Translations under genes and position numbers: made by a program
Shown here: piece by piece, positions 6,718-16,200 of the stretch
Layout of the letters: each line of letters begins with the position of its first letter
Position numbering within the stretch: the first letter of the stretch is position 1
The notes under the pieces: generated by a model
Databases searched by the model: none
Told to the model about the DNA's origin: nothing
The model's input: the letters and a program-made list of their open reading frames with translations, nothing else
From: JBBQSN01 sp963825505
Lineage (GTDB): Bacteria; Actinomycetota; Actinomycetes; Actinomycetales; CAWJMD01
Assembly: GCA_963825505.1 (NCBI GenBank)
Contig: CAWGTL010000010.1
Span: 62,001-126,000, forward strand
DNA: 64,000 nucleotides
Direction of reading: 5' to 3'

Positions 6718-7782
6718 TCAGCCGGTGAGGACGGCGCGCACGCCCCTGGCCAGCTCGAGGTCCTCACGCGCCTCCAGCACCAGGGTGCGCACCGAGGCGT
6801 CCGGGGCGGTGATCTCGTGGTCGCCGTCGCCCGCGTCATCCTGGTCGTCGAGCGCGACACCGAGGTGCGCGAGCCGGTCGGCGAGTCCTGCGCGCACCAC
6901 CGCCGAGCGCTCACCGACACCACCGGTCAGCACCAGAAGGTCGAGGCCGCCGAGGGAGACGGTCATCGCGGCGACCGCGCGGGCCAGGTGGTGCAGGTAG
7001 ACGTCGAGGGCCGTCCGCACGTCCGGCTCGTCGAGCCTGGCCTCGATCTCGCGCAGGTCGCCGGTGCCGGCCAGGGCGGTGAGACCGCCGTCCCGGTCGA
7101 CGCCGGCGGACACCTCGTGCGGGTCCAGCCCGCCGTGGGTGATGAGCCAGAGCAGCATGCCCGGGTCGAGATCGCCTGCGCGCGAGGACATGACGACACC
7201 GGCGGAGGGGGTGAACCCCATCGTGGTGTCCACGGACCGACCGTCCAGGACGGCGCAGACCGAGGCGCCGGAGCCGATGTGCGCCACCACCACCCGGCGC
7301 ACGTCCGGCACGAGCTCGGCCGCACGTCGTGAGGCGTAGGCGTACGACAGGCCGTGAGCGCCGAACCGCCTGAGGCCGAACCGCTCCCGCCACGCGGCGG
7401 GTACCGCGTAGGTCGACGCAGCCGCCGGCAGGTGGTGGTGGAACGCGGTGTCGAAGCACGCCACCGACGGCGCGTCGGGCGCCACGTCGCGGGCGACCCG
7501 GATGCCCTCGATCGCGGTGGGCTGGTGCAGCGGCGCGAGCGGGACCAGCTCCTCCAGGTCGCGCAGCATCTCGTCGTCGACGAGCTCGGGGTCGACGTGC
7601 CGGCTGCCGCCGTGCACCACCCGGTGGCCCACGCCGTCGACCGCGCCGTGCTCGTCGAGGAGCGCCCGGACGCCCTCGGCGAGGTCGGACCGCTGCGCAT
7701 CGGCCGAGCCGACCAGCTCCTCGCCGTCGAGGACGCGGAGCTTGAGGCTGCTGGACCCCGCGTTGACCGCGAGCACCCTCAC
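6718..7782 (-). CDS. ackA: Acetate kinase
   Basis: Cytosolic ATP:acetate phosphotransferase (ASKHA fold), 354 residues. N-terminal phosphate motif NAGSSSLKLR, then GHRVVHGG, ACFDTAFHH, RRFGAHGLSY, VVAHIGSGAS, DTTMGFTP and the C-terminal LTGGVGERS are all in the expected order. The protein is somewhat shorter than the usual 390-400 residues. GTG 7782 overlaps the stop of the phosphoketolase gene in a GTGA arrangement, so the two enzymes are made together. It converts acetyl phosphate from phosphoketolase to acetate and ATP, giving an energy-yielding bypass of lower glycolysis. Confidence 0.96.
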   Translation of the reverse strand: MRVLAVNAGSSSLKLRVLDGEELVGSADAQRSDLAEGVRALLDEHGAVDGVGHRVVHGGSRHVDPELVDDEMLRDLEELVPLAPLHQPTAIEGIRVARDVAPDAPSVACFDTAFHHHLPAAASTYAVPAAWRERFGLRRFGAHGLSYAYASRRAAELVPDVRRVVVAHIGSGASVCAVLDGRSVDTTMGFTPSAGVVMSSRAGDLDPGMLLWLITHGGLDPHEVSAGVDRDGGLTALAGTGDLREIEARLDEPDVRTALDVYLHHLARAVAAMTVSLGGLDLLVLTGGVGERSAVVRAGLADRLAHLGVALDDQDDAGDGDHEITAPDASVRTLVLEAREDLELARGVRAVLTG

Positions 7783-10142
7783 CCGCGCCACCGCCAGTCC
7801 CGCACCTCGGGTGCGTCCTCGCCGTGGTCGCGGGTCCAGCGCACGGCGGCGTCGCGCAGCCGGGTCATCTCGGCGCGCACCCCCTGCGCGCCGCCTGCCA
7901 GGCCGGGCACCCGGTCGATCACGTCGCGCACCAGACCGAACCGGTCCAGGTCGTTGAGCCGCACCATGTCGAAGGGCGTGGTGGTCGTGCCCATCTCCTT
8001 GTACCCGCGCACGTGGATGTTGTCGTGGTTCGTGCGGCGGTACGTCAGCCGGTGGATGAGGGCCGGGTACCCGTGGTAGGCGAAGATCACCGGGGCACTG
8101 GTGGTGAAGGCCGCGTCGAAGTCCGCGTCGGACAGGCCGTGCGGGTGCTCGCGCTCGTCCTGCAACCGCATCAGGTCGACCACGTTGACCACGCGCACCT
8201 TCAGCGCCGGGAGGTGGTCGCGGAGCAGCTGGGCGGCCGCCAGCACCTCGAACGTGGGGACGTCGCCGGCGCACGCCAGCACGACGTCGGGCTCCCCGTC
8301 GTCGAGGTGCCCGGCCCACTCCCACACGCCGAGCCCCCTGCGGCAGTGCTCGGCCGCCTCCTGCGGGCCCAGCCACGCGGGCATCGGGTTCTTCCCCGCG
8401 ACGACCACGTTGACGGTGTCGGTGGTGCGCAGGCAGTGGTCCATCGTCGACAGCAGGGTGTTGGCGTCCGGCGGCAGGTACACCCGCACGACGTCGGCCG
8501 ACTTGTTGACCACGTGGTCGATGAAGCCCGGGTCCTGGTGCGAGAAACCGTTGTGGTCCTGACGCCAGACGTGGCTCGAGAGAAGGTAGTTCAGCGACGC
8601 GACGGGTGGGCGCCAGTCGAGCCGCTTGCTGGTCTGCAGCCACTTGGCGTGCTGGTTCACCATCGAGTCGACGATGTGGACGAACGCCTCGTAGCAGTTG
8701 AAGATCCCGTGCCGGCCGGTGAGGGTGTACCCCTCGAGCCACCCCTGGCACAGGTGCTCGGACAGGATCTCCAGCACCCTGCCGTCCTGGGCGAGCGACA
8801 CGTCGTCGTCGGAGACCTCGCCGAGCCAGCGGCGCGAGGTCACCTCGAACACCGCCTGCAACCGGTTCGACGCCGTCTCGTCCGGGCTGGTCATCAGGAA
8901 CGTCCGCGGGTTCGCCCGGAAGACCTCGCGCACCCACTCGCCGAGAACGCCGGTGGGGGAGTGGTCCTCCGCGCCCGGTGCGTGGACCGCCACGGCGTGG
9001 TCGGCGATCGGGGGGAGGTCGAGCGCGCGGCGGATGCGCCCTCCGTTCGCGTGCGGGACCGCGCTCATCCGGCGGTCGCCCTCGGGTCGCAGCGGGTCGA
9101 GGTCCGCGACCAGCCGCCCGTCGTCGCCGAACAGCTCCTCGGGCCGGTACGAGCGCATCCACTCCTCGAGCTGGGCGCGGTGCGCGTCGTCGGTGCGGGT
9201 CTCGGCGAGCGGCACCTGGTGCGAGCGGTAGGTGCCCTCCACCCGCAGGCCGTCGACGACGGCCGGCCCGGTCCAGCCCTTCGGCGTGCGCAGCACGATC
9301 ACGGGCCACGCCGGCCGCACCACGGGCCCGTCGTGGGAGCGGGCGTCGTGCTGGATCCGCCGGATCTCGTCGAGCACGTCGTCGAGCAGGTCGGCCATCC
9401 GGGCGTGCACCGAGGCGTGGTCCTCGTCCGCGTCGGCGGTGAACAGGTACGGCCGGAAGCCGTACCCGGTGAGCAGCGCCACGAGCTCGGGCTCCGGGAT
9501 CCGGGCCAGCACCGTCGGGTTGGCGATCTTCCAGCCGTTGAGGTGGAGCACCGGCAGCACGGCGCCGTCGGTGCGCGGGTTGAGGAACTTCGTGGAGTGC
9601 CAGCTCGCGGCCAGGGCACCGGTCTCGGCCTCGCCGTCGCCGACCACGCAGGTCACCAGCAGGTCCGGGTTGTCGAAGGCGGCGCCGTAGGCGTGAGCCA
9701 GGCAGTACCCGAGCTCGCCGCCCTCGTTCATCGAGCCCGGCGTCTCCGGGGCCGCGTGGCTCGGGATGCCGCCGGGGAACGAGAACTGCCGCATCAGCGC
9801 CTGCAGCCCGGCGGCGTCGCGCCCGACGCCGGGGTAGACCTCGGAGTAGGTGCCCTCCATCCACGCCTGGGCCACCACGGCCGGACCGCCGTGGCCCGGA
9901 CCCGTGACGAACAGGACCTCCTGGTCGCGCTCGACGATCGCGCGGTTGAGGTGCGACCACACGAAGTTCAGCCCCGGCGTGGTGCCCCAGTGCCCGAGGA
10001 GCCGTGGCTTCACGTGGTCGGCGACGAGCCGTTCGCGCAGCAGCGGGTTGTCCAGGAGGTAGATCTGACCGACGGACAGGTAGTTGGCCGCCCGCCACCA
10101 GGCGTCGACCCGTGCCAGCTGCGCCTCGCGCTCGTTCACCAT
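7779..10142 (-). CDS. xfp: Xylulose-5-phosphate / fructose-6-phosphate phosphoketolase
   Basis: A thiamine-diphosphate enzyme of 787 residues that splits xylulose 5-phosphate or fructose 6-phosphate to acetyl phosphate plus an aldose phosphate. The N-terminal signature WWRAANYLSVGQIYLLDNPL, HWGTTPGLNF, the TPP-binding GDGEAETG with a distal NG, and GHGGPA are all present, and the length is normal for the family. ATG 10142 is chosen because it places this signature about 12 residues in, as in homologues, and has GAAGG upstream; a TTG at 10178 is less likely. It is the first gene of the xfp-ackA operon and is divergent from furA across a 95-base intergenic region. Confidence 0.96.
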   Translation of the reverse strand: MVNEREAQLARVDAWWRAANYLSVGQIYLLDNPLLRERLVADHVKPRLLGHWGTTPGLNFVWSHLNRAIVERDQEVLFVTGPGHGGPAVVAQAWMEGTYSEVYPGVGRDAAGLQALMRQFSFPGGIPSHAAPETPGSMNEGGELGYCLAHAYGAAFDNPDLLVTCVVGDGEAETGALAASWHSTKFLNPRTDGAVLPVLHLNGWKIANPTVLARIPEPELVALLTGYGFRPYLFTADADEDHASVHARMADLLDDVLDEIRRIQHDARSHDGPVVRPAWPVIVLRTPKGWTGPAVVDGLRVEGTYRSHQVPLAETRTDDAHRAQLEEWMRSYRPEELFGDDGRLVADLDPLRPEGDRRMSAVPHANGGRIRRALDLPPIADHAVAVHAPGAEDHSPTGVLGEWVREVFRANPRTFLMTSPDETASNRLQAVFEVTSRRWLGEVSDDDVSLAQDGRVLEILSEHLCQGWLEGYTLTGRHGIFNCYEAFVHIVDSMVNQHAKWLQTSKRLDWRPPVASLNYLLSSHVWRQDHNGFSHQDPGFIDHVVNKSADVVRVYLPPDANTLLSTMDHCLRTTDTVNVVVAGKNPMPAWLGPQEAAEHCRRGLGVWEWAGHLDDGEPDVVLACAGDVPTFEVLAAAQLLRDHLPALKVRVVNVVDLMRLQDEREHPHGLSDADFDAAFTTSAPVIFAYHGYPALIHRLTYRRTNHDNIHVRGYKEMGTTTTPFDMVRLNDLDRFGLVRDVIDRVPGLAGGAQGVRAEMTRLRDAAVRWTRDHGEDAPEVRDWRWRG

Positions 10143-10201
10143 CGGCCCAGCCTTCGGGGTGCGCGTCCCCCGACGCAACAGGTCCTCGGTCCCGACCTGA
10201 T

Positions 10202-10216
10202 CTTGACCCGATCAAG
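10202..10216. promoter_or_regulatory. Inverted repeat CTTGA-N5-TCAAG upstream of furA
   Basis: A 5-bp inverted repeat with a 5-base spacer, 22-36 bases before the furA start and in the divergent gap with xfp. A second, overlapping inverted repeat TGATC-N7-GATCA spans about 10198-10214. FurA proteins next to katG normally repress their own promoter from a site at this position. The TTGACC inside could also be a -35 element. Assignment as the FurA operator is inferred from position and symmetry. Confidence 0.5.
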
Positions 10217-10237
10217 TTCCTCGGCCAGGGTGGGGAC

Positions 10238-10678
10238 GTGCCCACCACGACCGAGCTCGAGCCGGTGCTGCGCGGCGCGCACCTGCGCGTGACCCGGCCG
10301 AGGCTCGCCGTCCTGGCCGCCGTGCACGAGCACCCGCACGCCGACACCGAGTCGATCACCACCGCCGCACGCACCGCCCTGGGCGGGTTGTCGCACCAGG
10401 CCGTCTACGACGTGCTGCGGGCGCTCACCGAGGCCGGGCTCGTGCGCCGGATCCAGCCGCCCGGCTCCCTGGCCCGCTACGAGGCGCGGGTCGGCGACAA
10501 CCACCACCACCTGGTCTGCCGTTCCTGCGGCACGGTGGTCGACGTCGACTGCGCGGTGGGGGCAGCCCCTTGCCTCACCGCGTCCGACGACCACGGCTTC
10601 GTCGTCGACGAGGCCGACATCACCTACCTCGGGCTGTGCCCCCGGTGCGTCGACCCGAGCCGCCCCCTCCAGACCTGA
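10238..10678 (+). CDS. furA: Fur-family redox regulator, FurA type
   Basis: A 146-residue winged-helix metalloregulator. The N-terminal DNA-binding part contains RVTRPRLAVLAAVHEHPHAD and LSHQAVYDVLRALTEAGLVRRI. The metal/dimer domain contains NHHHLVCRSCGTVVDVDC and a second pair, LCPRC, giving two CxxC zinc motifs. Position directly before katG, with 47 bases between them, identifies it as the peroxide-sensing FurA type, which represses katG until oxidised. GTG 10238 is preceded by TGGGGA; longer in-frame starts run into the divergent promoter region. Confidence 0.92.
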   Translation: MPTTTELEPVLRGAHLRVTRPRLAVLAAVHEHPHADTESITTAARTALGGLSHQAVYDVLRALTEAGLVRRIQPPGSLARYEARVGDNHHHLVCRSCGTVVDVDCAVGAAPCLTASDDHGFVVDEADITYLGLCPRCVDPSRPLQT

Positions 10679-10725
10679 CCGCCAGACCTGACCGAAGAGA
10701 ACCCGACCGACAGGAGAGGCACCCC

Positions 10726-12936
10726 GTGTCCGAGCACGCGCCCGAGCAGGGCAGCGAGAGCGAGAACCCCGTCATCGACCCGCCCACCCCGAAGAAGGGT
10801 GGACGGCCGAGCACCAACCAGGACTGGTGGCCGAACCAGCTCGACCTGAAGGTGCTGCACCAGCACCCGCAGCAGTCGAACCCCCTCGACCCCGACTTCG
10901 ACTACGCCAGCGCGTTCGCCGGCGTCGACGTCGAGGCCCTCAAGCGCGACGTGTTCGAGGTGATGACCACCTCGCAGGACTGGTGGCCGGCCGACTACGG
11001 CCACTACGGCCCGCTGTTCATCCGGCTCAGCTGGCACGCCGCCGGCACGTACCGGATCGAGGACGGCCGCGGCGGCGCGGGCGACGGCTCGCAGCGGTTC
11101 GCCCCGCTCAACAGCTGGCCCGACAACGCGAACCTCGACAAGGCGCGCCGGCTGCTGTGGCCGGTGAAGCAGAAGTACGGCAACGCGATCTCGTGGGCCG
11201 ACCTGCTGGTCCTCGCCGGCAACTGCGCGATCGAGTCGATGGGGCTGCAGACGTTCGGGTTCGGGTTCGGCCGCGAGGACGTGTGGGAGCCCGAGGAGAT
11301 CTTCTGGGGGCCCGAGGACACCTGGCTCGGTGACGAGCGCTACGGGGGCGACCGCGAGCTCAGCGGCCCGCTGGGTGCCGTGCAGATGGGCCTGATCTAC
11401 GTGAACCCCGAGGGCCCGAACGGGCGCCCGGACCCGGTCGCCTCGGCCCGCGACATCCGCGAGACCTTCCGCCGGATGGCGATGGACGACGAGGAGACCG
11501 TCGCCCTGATCGCCGGCGGCCACACCTTCGGCAAGACCCACGGCGCCCGCTCGGCCGACCACATCGGCCCGGAGCCCGAGGGTGCGCCGCTGGAGGAGCA
11601 AGGCCTCGGCTGGAAGAACGGCTACGGCACGGGCCACGGCGTCGACACCGTCACCAGCGGTCTCGAGGGGGCGTGGACGCCCACGCCGATCACCTGGGAC
11701 AGCAGCTACTTCGACACCCTGTTCGGCTACGAGTGGGAGCTCGCCGAGAGCCCCGCGGGTGCCAAGCAGTGGAAGCCCAAGGCCGGGGCGGGCGCGGACG
11801 CCGTACCGGACGCGCACGACCCCGCCGTGCGGCACGCGCCGATGATGGCGACCTCCGACCTCGCCCTGATCGCGGACCCCGCCTACGAGAAGATCTCCCG
11901 CCGCTTCCACGAGAACCCCGACCAGCTCGGCGAGGCCTTCATCCGCGCCTGGTACAAGCTCCTGCACCGCGACATGGGCCCGGTGACGCGCTTCCTCGGC
12001 CCCTGGGTCGCCGAGCCGCAGCTGTGGCAGGACCCGGTGCCGGCCGTCGACCACGACCTCGTGAGCGAGGCCGACGTCGCCGCGCTCAAGCAGAAGGTGC
12101 TCGAGACCGGCCTGACCGTCTCCCAGCTCGTGCGCACCGCGTGGGCCTCCGCCGCGACCTACCGCGACACCGACAAGCGCGGTGGCGCCAACGGTGCGCG
12201 GATCCGGCTGGAGCCCCAGAAGGACTGGGAGGTCAACGAGCCGGAGCAGCTGGCGCAGGTGCTCGACACCCTCGAGCAGGTGCGCCAGGACTTCAACGGC
12301 GCGCAGTCCGGCAGCACCCGCATCTCGCTGGCCGACCTGATCGTGCTGGCGGGCTCGGCGGCGGTCGAGAAGGCTGCTCGCGACGCCGGTCACGAGGTCG
12401 CCGTCCCGTTCGCCCCCGGGCGCACCGACGCCACCCAGGAGCAGACCGACGTCAGCTCGTTCGCGGTGCTCGAGCCCAAGGCCGACGGGTTCCGCAGCTA
12501 CCTGCGGTCCGGAGAGAAGCTCCCCCCGGAGGTGCTGCTGCTCGACCGCGCCAACCTCCTGGGCCTCACCGCACCCGAGATGACCGTCCTGGTCGGCGGA
12601 CTGCGCGTGCTGGGTGCCAACGTCGGCGACTCCCCGCTCGGGGTGCTCACCGACCGGCCGGGGCAGCTGACGAACGACTTCTTCGCCAACCTGCTCAGCA
12701 TGGACACCGTCTGGCGCACGTCCGAGACGGAGGAGAACGTGTTCGACGGTCGCGACCGCGCGTCCGGAGACGTCCGGTGGACCGCGACGGCGGTCGACCT
12801 GGTGTTCGGTGCGAACTCCCAGCTGCGTGCCCTGGCCGAGGTCTACGGCCAGGACGACGGCGCGGACAAGCTCGTGCGCGACTTCGCCAGGGCCTGGGCC
12901 AAGGTCATGACCGCCGACCGGTTCGACCTGCGCTGA
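10726..12936 (+). CDS. katG: Catalase-peroxidase KatG
   Basis: A bifunctional haem catalase-peroxidase of 736 residues. The distal haem pocket is RLSWHAAGTYR with Arg100, Trp103 and His104. The covalent Met-Tyr-Trp adduct residues are all present: Trp103, Tyr225 in LIYVNPEGP and Met251 in RRMAMDDEET. The proximal His266 lies in GGHTFGKTHG. Both the active N-terminal and the degenerate C-terminal peroxidase domains are full length. GTG 10726 has AGGAGAGG upstream. It is the second gene of a furA-katG operon that detoxifies hydrogen peroxide and would be induced when FurA is oxidised. Two strong hairpins follow. Confidence 0.98.
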   Translation: MSEHAPEQGSESENPVIDPPTPKKGGRPSTNQDWWPNQLDLKVLHQHPQQSNPLDPDFDYASAFAGVDVEALKRDVFEVMTTSQDWWPADYGHYGPLFIRLSWHAAGTYRIEDGRGGAGDGSQRFAPLNSWPDNANLDKARRLLWPVKQKYGNAISWADLLVLAGNCAIESMGLQTFGFGFGREDVWEPEEIFWGPEDTWLGDERYGGDRELSGPLGAVQMGLIYVNPEGPNGRPDPVASARDIRETFRRMAMDDEETVALIAGGHTFGKTHGARSADHIGPEPEGAPLEEQGLGWKNGYGTGHGVDTVTSGLEGAWTPTPITWDSSYFDTLFGYEWELAESPAGAKQWKPKAGAGADAVPDAHDPAVRHAPMMATSDLALIADPAYEKISRRFHENPDQLGEAFIRAWYKLLHRDMGPVTRFLGPWVAEPQLWQDPVPAVDHDLVSEADVAALKQKVLETGLTVSQLVRTAWASAATYRDTDKRGGANGARIRLEPQKDWEVNEPEQLAQVLDTLEQVRQDFNGAQSGSTRISLADLIVLAGSAAVEKAARDAGHEVAVPFAPGRTDATQEQTDVSSFAVLEPKADGFRSYLRSGEKLPPEVLLLDRANLLGLTAPEMTVLVGGLRVLGANVGDSPLGVLTDRPGQLTNDFFANLLSMDTVWRTSETEENVFDGRDRASGDVRWTATAVDLVFGANSQLRALAEVYGQDDGADKLVRDFARAWAKVMTADRFDLR

Positions 12937-12941
12937 TCGCC

Positions 12942-13006
12942 GCGGCCCGGACGGGCCGCCACCGACGCCACGCGTCCGACCCGAACTCGTCGGGCGCGTG
13001 GCGTCG
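12942..13006 (+). terminator. Tandem hairpins after katG
   Basis: The first stem is 7 bp with a 4-base loop (12942-12959). The second, at 12963-13006, has a perfect 12-bp outer stem CGACGCCACGCG, a T-G pair and 5 further pairs (CCGAC/GTCGG) around an 8-base loop. No U tract follows, as is common for GC-rich actinobacterial terminators. A third 7-bp hairpin (13008-13026) lies just before the next small ORF. Confidence 0.75.
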
Positions 13007-13056
13007 TCGTGCCCAGCGTGGGCACGTACGCCACCACCGACACCCCTGGAGAACCG

Positions 13057-13227
13057 ATGACCGCTTCGGGCCCGGCGGGTCCCCGTCCCGTGCACCGGTT
13101 CCCGCCCGCGACGCTGGAGGCCGTCGTCGAGCCCGTGCACCCGACGCAGCGGATGCGCCTGCCGCGGCCGCGGATCGGCCCGGATCCGCTCGACCGGATG
13201 GCGTGGTTCCGCGAGAACCCGCGCTGA
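13057..13227 (+). CDS. Small hypothetical protein, 56 residues
   Basis: A proline- and arginine-rich protein whose C-terminus RIGPDPLDRMAWFRENPR looks like a conserved tail. I do not recognise a family, and there is no membrane segment or metal motif. ATG 13057 is preceded by TGGAGAA. An in-frame GTG at 13009 would begin inside the hairpin region and is unlikely. It is separated from katG by strong hairpins, so it probably has its own transcript, and it converges on the subtilase gene. Confidence 0.5.
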   Translation: MTASGPAGPRPVHRFPPATLEAVVEPVHPTQRMRLPRPRIGPDPLDRMAWFRENPR

Positions 13228-13260
13228 GCAGGGGTTCTCACGGAACCTGGCGGTGTCGCG

Positions 13261-16200
13261 CTAGCGGCGCGTGACCTGCACCGCCGAGCTCACCACGGTG
13301 ACGCCCGGCACCGCCGGCGTGCGCATCTGCGTCGTCACCGTGCCGTTCCCGGTCTTCACGCCCCTGACGGTGAACGTGTACTGCAGGGAGGCGCCGGGGG
13401 TCGGGTCGGTCGAGGTGACCACCAGGTCGCCGGTGGGCAGGGTCGCCACCATGTCGCCCTCACCGGCGGCGTTCTCGGCGCCGACCAGGAAGTCCTGTCC
13501 AGCAGGGTCGCTCGGCATGTCGGCGGGGTCGTAGGCGTAGCTGATGTCCTGCACGCCGTTCACGCCGATCCAGGTCTGGAACGCGCGGGTGTCGGTGGTG
13601 CCGAACACGTTCACCCGGTGCTCGACGACGAGCCAGGTGCTCACGCCGTCATTGAGGGTGCCGGCGAGGATGCCTGCTGCGCCGGTGCCGTCCAGGTCGG
13701 TCCAGAACGGGGCGAGCACGTCGTTGGGCGGGCTCGGGTCAGGGCCGGCGGGCAGGTTGCAGCAGTTGTTGTCCTCGGAGGTCCCGCCGCCGACCACCAG
13801 GTAGCCGTTGGAGTTCACGCCGATCGAGGTGTAGGTCCGCCCGTTGTACTCGTACGCCGGGACGTTGAAGTTGATGAACTCCTCGTCCCCGATCGCGATC
13901 GGCGCGATCCCGAACAGATCGAGCGGCAGGTACCCCGCCGGGCCGGCGCCCGGGTCGACCGACGGCACCCCGAGCTCGGCACCGTCGAGGGTGGCGCCAC
14001 GCACCTCGAGGGCGCGTGGGCGGGTGATGGTGGCCCCGGTGGCGCTGACGGCGACGAGCTCGGTGTCCAGCGCGGTGTCGAGGTCGACCACGGCCGGGTC
14101 GAACGAGGCGTTGGTCGCCGTCACGCTGCACGTCGCGGTGGCCCGCAGCGCGATCGAGGACGGCGTGCAGGACTGCGCCAGCGAGACCTCGCCCTGCTCG
14201 TGGACGAAGGCGACCGGCAGGTGCAGCTGCGGGCTGCCGACCGGCTTGAGTTCGATCGTGCCGAACTGCTGCGCGCCGAGCGGTGCGTCGGTGGTGATCG
14301 TGATCTTCAGCGTCGCCGACCTCCCCGGTCGCAGGGTCAGCTTCGCCGGCTTGACCGTGATCTTCGACCCGGCGGGCGACTGCGCGCTGGTCGCGATCCT
14401 CACGGCCCTGCTGCTCGTGCTCGTGATCACGCGCGTGGTCTCGAGGATCCCCGGCACGACGGGGGCGTTGACCGACGGCAGGTTGAGGTGCACGGCGGTC
14501 AGCGCGTCGTTGCCGAGCGCCGCGAACCGGGCCGCGGTCTCGTCCATCGTGAACGGCACCCGGTCCGAGGACCCGAGGTCGATCCGGCCCGCGCCCATGT
14601 CGAACGGGTCGGCCGGGGTGGTGAGGTCCTCCTTGACCACGCTGGTGAGTGCGGACGTCATCAGGGCCGACTTGATCTGCCCCGGCGACCAGGTGGGGTG
14701 CGTCGCGCGCAGGAGGATCGCGGCGCCGGCGACGTGCGGCGACGACATCGAGGTGCCGGCGATCGCCTGGTAGTACTCACCCGGCGGGCCGGACTCGGTG
14801 GCCTCGGTGATCGGGGTGTCGCCGGCGAGGATCTGCACGCCGGGGGCGGTGACGTCGGGCTTGAGGAAGAGCCCGGCGGGGCCGCGGGACGAGAAGGCGG
14901 CCATCACGTCGCCCTGGCCGTCGCGCGCGGTGCCCGCGGTGAAGGTGGCGGTCAGGCCGGGGTGGGCGGCGGCGAACGCCACCAGCGAGGTGCCGTCGGC
15001 GAGGTGCACCGTCGGCAGCCAGTGCGTGTCGGTCTCGATGTCGGCGAGCGTCGGGTTGTAGAGCACCATGCCGGCCGCGCCGCCCTGCAGGACGTTGAAG
15101 CCCTTGTCCACGCGGGCGTTCACGCCGCGCTGGCAGGCGACGATCTTGCCCGCGAAGATCCCGGGCGGGGCCGGGACGTCGCACAGCGGCCGGCTGTAGG
15201 GCGCGGCCGAGGAGAAGACCAGCGGGAGCGGTCCGGCGCCGCCGGTGATCGAGGCGCCGTCCACCACCAGGCTCGCGCCGTCGCTGGAGGCGACGGTCAG
15301 GGTCGAGGCGAACTCACGGGTCTGGGTCGAGGCGGCGACGGTCATCGTCCACGGCGACAGGTGGTTCGCGGTGCCCGCGCCGGGACCGTTGTTGCCCGCC
15401 GAGGTGGAGACCAGGACGCCGGCCGCGTACGCGTCGAGGAAGGCCAGCTCGACCGGGTCGGTGAACGGGTCGGTGCCCCCGGAGATGGAGAAGTTGATGA
15501 CGGTGACGCCGTCGAGGACCGCCTGCGCCACGGCGGCGGCCGAGTCGGACGAGAAGCAGCCCTCGATGCCGCACACCTTGTACGACATCACCCAGGCTCC
15601 GGGCGCCATGCCGTGGATCGGGGGCTTCGGCGACCCCAGGACCGACACCCCGTCCACCACGTTGCCGGCCGACGTCGTCGTGGTGTGGGTGCCGTGGCCG
15701 TTGGAGTCGCGGGCGGTGTGGAACGGCTCGGCCGCCGCCCGAGCGGGGCTCGACAGGTACGTGGCGAGGAACGGACGGCCGCCGATGAGCTTCTTCTGGC
15801 AGACGAACGGGTCGGTCGCCGGCGTCAACGGGTTGTCGCCGAAGTCGCACACGCGCGCCGGTCCGGGCGGGGCGGCGAGGTTGCCCTGGTCGGCGAGGGA
15901 GGGGTGCTCGGGCCACACGCCGGAGTCGAGGTTGCCGTAGATGACGCCCTGGCCGGCGTCCGCCGTGCTGCCGAGGGCGGTGTAGACAGGCTGGGTGTTG
16001 AGGAAAGCCGCGCTGGAGTCGGTGAGCAGCTGGCGCGGGGTGTCGGCCTGGACGGCGGTGACGCCGTCGATCGCGAGCACGGCCTCGACGCTGCTGGCCG
16101 GGATGGTCGCGGCGATGCCGCCGTACACCGTCCGCAGCCGCTGGCCCACCTGCGCCGACGGCACCGCGGCGCGCAGGGCGGCGACCACGGATGCCTCGCG

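Noticed and set aside
7824..10292. 822-codon plus-strand frame opposite xfp
   Set aside because: Mirror frame of phosphoketolase; no recognisable domain.
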